The position numbers and the translations under genes were made by a program. Shown piece by piece: positions 58,756 to 64,000 of a stretch of 64,000 nucleotides of DNA. The notes beneath the pieces are model-generated. The model saw only the letters and a list, made by a program, of their open reading frames with translations, was not told the origin of the DNA and ran no database searches. Within the stretch, counting starts at the first letter, position 1, and the number at the start of each line of letters is the position of its first letter. The stretch comes from QUBU01 sp014337915 (GTDB lineage: Bacteria; Pseudomonadota; Gammaproteobacteria; Steroidobacterales; GCA-2729495): contig SZOW01000014.1 in NCBI GenBank assembly GCA_030263395.1, positions 1 to 64,000 on the forward strand, read 5' to 3'.

Positions 58756-59352
58756 ATGAAATATCTCAGCACCGCCGTGTGCGCGGCAGCCGTCCTGGCC
58801 GCCGGCCCGGCCCTTGCAGGGGACAACCCGGCCTGGACCTTTGGCCAGATCGGCTACAGCCAGGCGAGCTCGGGCGACGACACCAGCGACGCTTTCGGCC
58901 TGGGCGGCAGCCTCGGCATCGCCGACCTGTTCCATGTCCAGCTGGACTACCAGAATGGCACCGTCGGCAACGATTTCGGCCCCGACCAGGACTTCGACGG
59001 TTACACGGTCACCGCCGGCGTGCACCCGCATATCGGCGCCGCCACGGATGCCGTGTTCAACGTCACCTACAGCAAGATCAATCTGGACGACACCAACAAT
59101 GATGTCGACGGCTGGGGCCTCGGCGCCGGCCTGCGCCACATGCTGACCGACCAGTTCGAGCTCAACGGGATGGTCAACTGGAGCCGCGACAGCATCGATC
59201 ATGTCTCCAACGGTGACTCCACCGACATCTCCTGGACGGTCGGCGGCCGCTACCTGATCACCCCCGCCATCTCGGCCGGCGTCAGCTACACCGACGCTGG
59301 TGAAGGTGTCGGCACCATCGACCTGCGCTACCAGTTCGCCGACCTGTTCTAG
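58756..59352 (+). CDS. Small outer-membrane beta-barrel protein
   Basis: A 198-residue protein; AAGGAGTATCC lies 5-6 nt before the ATG at 58756. Signal peptide LSTAVCAAAVLAAGPALAGD. The mature part is about eight amphipathic strands (WTFGQIGYSQASSG, FGLGGSLGIADLFHVQLDY, GYTVTAGVHPHIGAATDAVF, DISWTVGGRYLITPAISAGV) and ends in YQFADLF with terminal Phe, the outer-membrane insertion signal. It resembles OmpA/OmpW-like and YadA-free small porin-like barrels, with acidic loops. It has its own upstream region and double terminator, so is monocistronic. Confidence 0.82.
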   Translation: MKYLSTAVCAAAVLAAGPALAGDNPAWTFGQIGYSQASSGDDTSDAFGLGGSLGIADLFHVQLDYQNGTVGNDFGPDQDFDGYTVTAGVHPHIGAATDAVFNVTYSKINLDDTNNDVDGWGLGAGLRHMLTDQFELNGMVNWSRDSIDHVSNGDSTDISWTVGGRYLITPAISAGVSYTDAGEGVGTIDLRYQFADLF

Positions 59353-59364
59353 GTCGCCGGACCA

Positions 59365-59425
59365 CCGCCCGCCTCGGGCGGTTTGCGAGAAACCGGACGC
59401 CGGCCACGAGGCCGGCGTTCTTTTT
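59365..59425 (+). terminator. Tandem terminators after the beta-barrel gene
   Basis: First hairpin CCGCCC/GGGCGG (59365-59381). The second is stronger: ACGCCGGCC (59397-59405), loop ACGA, GGCCGGCGT (59410-59418), then TCTTTTT. The second with its leader (59386-59425) is almost identical to 62415-62457. Confidence 0.85.
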
Positions 59426-59461
59426 CCGGGTGCCTGCCGGCACTTGCTACACTGCGGCCTG

Positions 59462-61180
59462 ATGCCCGAGCCCGTACCTCAGGCCGCCCGCACCGGCATG
59501 CTCAGCCAGATGCTGCGCCTTGCCAGCCCGTACTGGAGCTGCGAGCGCCGCTGGAAAGTGCGCGGCGCCACCCTGCTGCTGTTCCTGCTGACCGTGGGCC
59601 AGGTGGCGCTGACCATCTGGGGCAACTACTGGAATCGCGCCCTGTTCGACGCCCTGGAAGCGCGCTCGGTACCCGAGGTGCTGGTGCAGGTCGGCGTCTT
59701 TGTGCTGATCTTCGCCAGTTCCATCGTCGTGACGGCCGCGCACCTCATGGTCAAGCGCTGGCTCCAGCTCGACTGGCGCGCCTGGATCACCGAACGCCTC
59801 GTCGGACGCTGGATGCAGGAGGGTCGCCACTACCGCCTGTTGTTCAGCGCCGGCGACCATGACAACCCCGACGGCCGCATCGCCGAGGACATCCGCATCG
59901 CCACCGAAAGCGCCATCGCGCTGGCCCATACGCTGGTGTTCTCGGTGATGATCCTCGGCACCTTCACCGACATCCTCTGGGACGTATCCGGCGTTATCAC
60001 GGTGCCAGGGACCACGCTCGAGCTGTCCGGCTACCTGGTGCCGCTGGCGGTGCTTTATGCCGGCGCCGGCACCCTGGTGGGCTGGATGTTCGGCAGGCCG
60101 CTTGTGCGCACGACGAATGCACTGCAGACGGCCGAGGCCAGCTTCCGTTTCGGTCTCGCCCGTGCACGCGAGCATGCCGAATCCATAGCCCTGATGCATG
60201 GCGAAGCCATGGAGCGCGCCAGTTCGGCCGTGCGCTTCCGTGAGATCGTCCGCGACTGGGACCGGCAGTCGCTGGCCTACATGGGCATCGTGTCGTTCTC
60301 CACCGGGTATGGCGCACTGCTGCCGGTGTTCCCGATCTTGGTGGCAGCCCCGCAGTACATCATGGGCGCCATGTCGCTGGGGGTACTGATGCAGGCCGCC
60401 CAGGCTTTCCAGAAGGTGACCTCGGCACTGTCCTGGCCGGTGGACAACGTCGGCGAAATCGCCCGCTGCCGGGCCTCCGCCGACCGCGTGCTGTCGCTGT
60501 ACCTCGGTATGCAGCGCCTCGATGAAGAGGCACGGACAGCGGGCGGGCGGCGCATCGCGCTCGGCCGCTGCGCGCCCGCACACCTGAAGATCGAGGACCT
60601 GACCATCACCGAGCCCGGCGGCCAGGTTCTCATCGAGCACCTGAACTGCGCCATCCGCCGTGGCGAGCGCGTGCTGATCACCGGAGATCCGGTGGTCACC
60701 AGCAGCCTGTTCAAGGTGATCGGCGGGTTATGGCCCTGGGGCCATGGCCGCGTGCTGTTGCCGGACGATGGCAGGATGCTGTTCATGGCCCACCGGCCTT
60801 TCCTTCCCGAGGGCTCGCTGCGTGCGGCGCTCTGCTATCCACAGCCGGCGGATACCTACAGCGACAGGTGTATCCGCCATGCCCTGGAGTGCGTCGGGCT
60901 GGCCTGGCTGGCACCACGCCTTGACGAACACAACAACTGGGAACAGGTGCTGCCGCTTCGCAACCAGCAGCAGCTGGGCATTGCCCGGGTGGTGATGCAG
61001 CGGCCGGCCTGGATTTTCATCGAGGAAGCCACCGACGCCTTCGATCCGAAAGGCGAGCGGCTGATGCTGGAGATGCTCCGGCACGAACTACCCAGCAGTT
61101 CAATGCTCACCATCAGCTTCCACGCCGGCCTCGAGTCCCTGCACGACCGCAAGATCGTCCTCGACCGCAAAACGGGGTAA
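59462..61180 (+). CDS. SbmA/YddA-like ABC transporter with degenerate ATPase domain
   Basis: About 572 residues from the ATG at 59462. Residues 1-350 are six helices of the ABC_membrane_2 class (peroxisomal ABCD, YddA and SbmA-like): IWGNYWNRALFDALEARSVP, DWRAWITERLVGRWMQEGRH and DNPDGRIAEDIRIATESAIA are hallmark phrases. The nucleotide-binding half is recognisable by GLWPWGHGRV and the surrounding order, but Walker A is ITGDPVVTSSL (about 405-415, no GxGKS/T Lys). The signature is LPLRNQQQLGIARV rather than LSxGEQQR, and Walker B is WIFIEEATDAFD with Glu for Asp. It is unlikely to hydrolyse ATP and may instead be a proton-driven transporter like SbmA, or a carrier-like protein. Confidence 0.88.
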   Translation: MPEPVPQAARTGMLSQMLRLASPYWSCERRWKVRGATLLLFLLTVGQVALTIWGNYWNRALFDALEARSVPEVLVQVGVFVLIFASSIVVTAAHLMVKRWLQLDWRAWITERLVGRWMQEGRHYRLLFSAGDHDNPDGRIAEDIRIATESAIALAHTLVFSVMILGTFTDILWDVSGVITVPGTTLELSGYLVPLAVLYAGAGTLVGWMFGRPLVRTTNALQTAEASFRFGLARAREHAESIALMHGEAMERASSAVRFREIVRDWDRQSLAYMGIVSFSTGYGALLPVFPILVAAPQYIMGAMSLGVLMQAAQAFQKVTSALSWPVDNVGEIARCRASADRVLSLYLGMQRLDEEARTAGGRRIALGRCAPAHLKIEDLTITEPGGQVLIEHLNCAIRRGERVLITGDPVVTSSLFKVIGGLWPWGHGRVLLPDDGRMLFMAHRPFLPEGSLRAALCYPQPADTYSDRCIRHALECVGLAWLAPRLDEHNNWEQVLPLRNQQQLGIARVVMQRPAWIFIEEATDAFDPKGERLMLEMLRHELPSSSMLTISFHAGLESLHDRKIVLDRKTG

Positions 61181-61191
61181 GGAGCCGCTGT

Positions 61192-62310
61192 TCACCGGAA
61201 CGAAGTGGGGAGCCAGCCACGCTCGACGCAGTCGCGGAAGCACCAGGAGGGCGTGGTCTCGGTGCGGTAGCTCCAGAAGAACCAGCCGCGATAATGCTCG
61301 AAGGCGCAAAGCTGCGCAGCACCGAATCCGCGGTTCGCAACATCTACCTGGAATCCGTCGAGGTTCTCCAGCGCGTGGTTGTACGGCCCCTCGGCCCAGA
61401 GCGATACCACCTTGAGGTCGAGCCCCAGGCTCCATTCGCCGGCAATGCCCGACACCCCGAGTTCGCGCTGGATCTGCCCGGCCTCGTCGCGCCAGAGTAC
61501 GCCGGCCTTGTGCAGGTGGCCACCGATGTCCATGTCCTTGTCCGCCTGGTCGAAGCACTGGTAGCGGTGGACGTCGAAGAGCACGTTGGCAAAGCCCGGC
61601 TCCTGGAAGAAACCGAGGTACTCCCGATGCGAGCGGAAACCGTCGTGCATCACCACGGCTGCCTCTGCCGGTGAGCACCAGTTGCGTACCGCGGCATTGG
61701 CGCGGCGGTAGTAGTCCTTGAGGACTGCCGTCGGCACGTCCCAGCGCGGCTCGTTCAGGAACTCGATGCCGAGCAGCCCCCTGCGCCCGCGGTAACGCTC
61801 CGCGAGGCGGCCCAACACATCCACGGAATGCGCGATGTACTCCTCCTTCGTGTGCCACTCGCAGATATCCTTGATGCCCCCGTTGTCGAAGCCATTCTGG
61901 CAGCCGGGCGCAGCGTGCAGGTCGAGCAACACCGCGAGGCCGAACTCCTCGGCCCAGGCCATGGCCCGGTCCACCACTTCAATTCCGCCCATCACGAACG
62001 GCTGCGGGTCAGCACCGTACGCCGGGTGCCAGGGGTACGGCGGGCCGAACACCCAGTGCCCCAGTGGCAGGCGCAGCGCATTGATGCCCACGGCCGCCAG
62101 CCAGGCAAAATCATCGCGGGTGATGAAGCTGTCCCAGTGCCGGCGTAGCCGCGGCCCGGCGGCAGCGCCCAGCTCCGCGCACCAGCTGGTCTCGTCGGTG
62201 GCCGCCAGGCCCGTAAACAGGCTCGGCGTCATCCACTTCTCCAGCACCAGCCAGCCGCCGAGGTTGACACCGCGCAGGCGGGATGGCGGGTCGTGGGGTC
62301 CTGGCGTCAT
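61192..62310 (-). CDS. GH5-family glucanase (exo-beta-1,3-glucanase-like)
   Basis: A 372-residue enzyme from the ATG at 62310, without a signal peptide. The opening RGVNLGGWLVLEKWMTPSLF is typical of GH5 exo-1,3-glucanases, a subgroup best known in fungi. Catalytic motifs: GLLGIEFLNEPRWDVP (acid/base Glu), VLFDVHRYQCFD, and GIAGEWSLG (nucleophile Glu). GWFFWSYRTETTPSWCFRDC holds the sugar-stacking Trp. It would hydrolyse or rearrange beta-1,3-glucan, and with the GH17 protein at 28406 makes two beta-1,3-glucan enzymes in the window. Confidence 0.87.
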   Translation of the reverse strand: MTPGPHDPPSRLRGVNLGGWLVLEKWMTPSLFTGLAATDETSWCAELGAAAGPRLRRHWDSFITRDDFAWLAAVGINALRLPLGHWVFGPPYPWHPAYGADPQPFVMGGIEVVDRAMAWAEEFGLAVLLDLHAAPGCQNGFDNGGIKDICEWHTKEEYIAHSVDVLGRLAERYRGRRGLLGIEFLNEPRWDVPTAVLKDYYRRANAAVRNWCSPAEAAVVMHDGFRSHREYLGFFQEPGFANVLFDVHRYQCFDQADKDMDIGGHLHKAGVLWRDEAGQIQRELGVSGIAGEWSLGLDLKVVSLWAEGPYNHALENLDGFQVDVANRGFGAAQLCAFEHYRGWFFWSYRTETTPSWCFRDCVERGWLPTSFR

Positions 62311-62414
62311 CGTTTCATCCTTGCGTACGAAGGCAGTGCCTCCGGCGGGTCCAGATTAGCCGGCACAACCTGCATCCGCCAGGAAGCACTGTTGCCCGAC
62401 ACCGGGACCGGATT

Positions 62415-62457
62415 ACGAGAAACCGGATGCCGGCCACGAGGCCGGCGTCCCTTTTTT
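62415..62457 (+). terminator. Second copy of the terminator cassette
   Basis: CGAGAAACCGGATGCCGGCC, loop ACGA, GGCCGGCGT then CCCTTTTTT. Of the first 33 bases, only one differs from 59386-59418. It stands between the divergent starts of the GH5 gene (62310) and the coiled-coil gene (62525), not after a gene on its strand. Confidence 0.85.
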
Positions 62458-62524
62458 GGGGGATGGCCGGTGCCCGCTGCTGGGGTAAAGTAGCCGGAAG
62501 GATTGGGGGCCCCGCAAGCAAGCC

Positions 62525-63124
62525 ATGAGCCGATTCAAGGCAGCCAAGAAGCTCGACGCCGTCGATGCCCGCCTCAATGACCTCGAGGCGACGCGCCGCA
62601 CGCTGGAGCAGCAGCTGCTAGGCGGCCCGGTGCCCGAGGCCGCGCGCCGGGATCGCTACCCCGCCATCGGCGACCCGCAGCAGCGCGACCGGCTGCTGGC
62701 GCTCGATCGCGAGATCGAGGAACAGCGCCGCGAACAGGGTGCCGCAGCAGTCGCATATTGGGGCACGGTGGTCAATGAGACCCGCCGCAAGCTCGATGAC
62801 CTGCGCGACACCTCGCTGCATTCCGCCTGGCGCCGCGGCGTGTGGTACGACATCCTCACCATCCTCTGGATCCTGGTGGGCGGCGGCTACTGGATCTACG
62901 CCTGGGCCGGCGCCATCGCCGGCGCCGTGATCACCGGCGCCTGGGCGCCGTACCTCGCCCGCGGCCGCGAGCGCACCCGCATCAGCTCCATCCGCAAGGG
63001 CGAGGACATCCTGCGCTCGGCGGAAAACGAACTGCGCCTGGCCGAACGCGAAGTGCAGCGCCACGGCATGGAGGCCCCGCCCTCCCCCGGCGCGTCCGGC
63101 GCCGGCGCGGCGCAGGGCGGCTGA
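62525..63124 (+). CDS. Coiled-coil membrane protein of unknown function
   Basis: A 199-residue protein. Residues 1-110 are a charged coiled coil (FKAAKKLDAVDARLNDLEAT, RDRLLALDREIEEQRREQG). A double-hydrophobic hairpin follows (YDILTILWILVGGGYWIYAW, AGAIAGAVITGAWAPYLA), then a second helix (RSAENELRLAEREVQRHGME) and a Gly/Ala-rich tail. No enzyme motif. It may be a membrane scaffold. It starts 67 bp after the terminator cassette. Confidence 0.7.
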   Translation: MSRFKAAKKLDAVDARLNDLEATRRTLEQQLLGGPVPEAARRDRYPAIGDPQQRDRLLALDREIEEQRREQGAAAVAYWGTVVNETRRKLDDLRDTSLHSAWRRGVWYDILTILWILVGGGYWIYAWAGAIAGAVITGAWAPYLARGRERTRISSIRKGEDILRSAENELRLAEREVQRHGMEAPPSPGASGAGAAQGG

Positions 63125-63159
63125 CCGCAAACCGGCGCGATCGCGATCCGACCGGCCGC

Positions 63160-64000
63160 TCAGCCCAGCCGCTTGCGGAAACGCATCGCGGCCACCGCCA
63201 CGGCGACCACGAAGAACGCCGTCAGCTTCAGCAGCGGCCGGCTCATGTCGCCCAGCGAGGCGCCGCGCAGGATCACGCCGCGCAGGATGTCGTTGAAATG
63301 GGTCAGCGGCAGCGCCTGGGCCAGCCACTGCACCGCCACCGGCATGCCCTCGAACGGAAACATGAAGCCGGAGAGCAGGATCGACGGCAGCATCACGAAG
63401 TAACCGAGCTGCATGGCCTGGAACTGGGTGCGGGCAACCGTCGATATGAGCAGGCCCAGCGCCAGCGTCGCGGCAATGAACAGCGTCGCGCCGGCATAGA
63501 GCTGCGCCACGCTGCCATTGACCGGCACCTGGAACAGCAGCACGCCCGCGCCGAGCACGATGCTGGTCTGCACCAGGCCCACGGCCACGTAGGGCAGCAG
63601 CTTGCCGAGCATCAGTTCCACCGGCCGCACCGGGGTGGTGATCAGCAGCTCGAGGTTGCCGCGTTCACGCTCGCGCACCAGGGCGATGGCCGTGAACACC
63701 ACCATGGTCATGGTGAGGATCACGCCGATCAGCGCTGGCACGATCTGCACCGCCGTGCGCCGTTCCGGGTTGTACTCGGTCAGCACTTCCAGCGTCGCCG
63801 TGCGCCGCAACGGCGCGGTCAGCCGATCGCGCACCGGGATGCCGGCCAGCGCGCGGGCTGCCGCCTCGACACCGGGCTCGCTGCCGTCGATGAACAGCTG
63901 CGCCAGCGCCCGCTCCCCGCCGAGGCGCCGGCGCTCGAAGTCCGGCGGCAGGTAGAGGCCCACTGAAACTTCGCCCGATGCGATCAGGCGGCGCAGCTCC
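63160..64000 (-). CDS. ABC-2-type transporter permease (YbhR/YhhJ-like), cut by the right edge
   Basis: At least 280 residues; the start is beyond position 64000. The visible part has a periplasmic domain (LFIDGSEPGVEAAARALAG, LRRTATLEVLTEYNPERRTA), then five membrane segments. Signature phrases are LVRERERGNLELLITTPVRP (ABC-2 coupling region), LLSGFMFPFEGMPVAVQWLA and LPLTHFNDILRGVILRGASL. This is typical of the YbhS/YbhR-type drug or cation efflux permeases, whose ATPase and membrane-fusion partners would be just outside the window. Confidence 0.87.
   Translation of the reverse strand, partial: ELRRLIASGEVSVGLYLPPDFERRRLGGERALAQLFIDGSEPGVEAAARALAGIPVRDRLTAPLRRTATLEVLTEYNPERRTAVQIVPALIGVILTMTMVVFTAIALVRERERGNLELLITTPVRPVELMLGKLLPYVAVGLVQTSIVLGAGVLLFQVPVNGSVAQLYAGATLFIAATLALGLLISTVARTQFQAMQLGYFVMLPSILLSGFMFPFEGMPVAVQWLAQALPLTHFNDILRGVILRGASLGDMSRPLLKLTAFFVVAVAVAAMRFRKRLG

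Overview
This is a GC-rich (roughly two-thirds G+C) chromosomal window, most likely from a gammaproteobacterium. The evidence is an RlmJ-type rRNA methyltransferase, a YebC-family protein, a TonB receptor whose N-terminus resembles those of Sphingomonas/Steroidobacter-like bacteria, VPLPA/PEP-CTERM-type sorting tails and short REP-like inverted repeats. I cannot name a genus. No tRNA, rRNA, CRISPR array, intact insertion sequence or prophage was seen, and no gap between genes exceeds 300 bases. Genes are tightly packed, often with 4-base stop/start overlaps.

Region 1 (1-10.2 kb) is an exopolysaccharide/O-antigen locus: a frame-disrupted glycosyltransferase, an asparagine-synthase-like amidotransferase, an (alpha/alpha)6-barrel-like protein, a Wzx-like flippase, a Wzy-like polymerase, a Wzz-like chain-length regulator and a long SLBB export protein. 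Region 2 (10.4-17.8 kb) looks devoted to the cell surface. A membrane sensor with a catalytically degenerate HD-GYP domain is translationally coupled to a LapG-like periplasmic cysteine protease. A SLAM-like TPR/beta-barrel protein, a secreted protein with a TbpB-like beta-barrel tail, a VPLPA-tailed protein and an L,D-transpeptidase follow on the other strand.

Region 3 (17.9-28.4 kb) is transport: a heterodimeric ABC exporter divergent from a MerR regulator, an amino acid permease, a methyltransferase pair, and a heavy-metal P-type ATPase with a very large internal His-rich loop. The ABC pair and the ATPase both have 22-bp dyads in the same register inside 20-bp promoter spacers, which suggests a small local MerR regulon. 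Region 4 (28.4-41 kb) holds a GH17 membrane protein, small membrane proteins, a GST, a PEP-CTERM protein, an amidohydrolase, a rhomboid protease, a tight DsbA-like/MsrB/phosphatase-like/nitrilase-like operon, fructose bisphosphatase, a PaaK-like ligase and a MerR-like regulator.

Region 5 (41-48.3 kb) has a VOC / small secreted protein / LLM oxidoreductase / alpha-beta hydrolase operon divergent from a TonB receptor, then rlmJ and a yebC-family gene. Region 6 (48.4-58.1 kb) may be a specialised-metabolism or lipid-modification neighbourhood: a Rieske oxygenase, a hydrolase behind a 26-codon mini-gene with a near-perfect Shine-Dalgarno and its own terminator, a methyltransferase with an endonuclease-III-like Cys tail, a DUF374 acyltransferase, a P450 coupled to an acyl-AMP ligase with an acyl-carrier domain, and an ATP-grasp/metallopeptidase pair. 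Region 7 (58.1-64 kb) has a beta-barrel outer-membrane protein, an ABC transporter of the SbmA/YddA-like class with a ruined ATPase domain, a GH5 glucanase, a coiled-coil membrane protein and a partial ABC-2 permease.

Strongest leads: the degenerate HD-GYP/LapG-like pair, the coupled MerR operators, the mini-gene at 50465-50545, the SLAM/TbpB-like pair, the ATP-grasp/metallopeptidase pair, and three proteins of familiar families that lack key catalytic residues.
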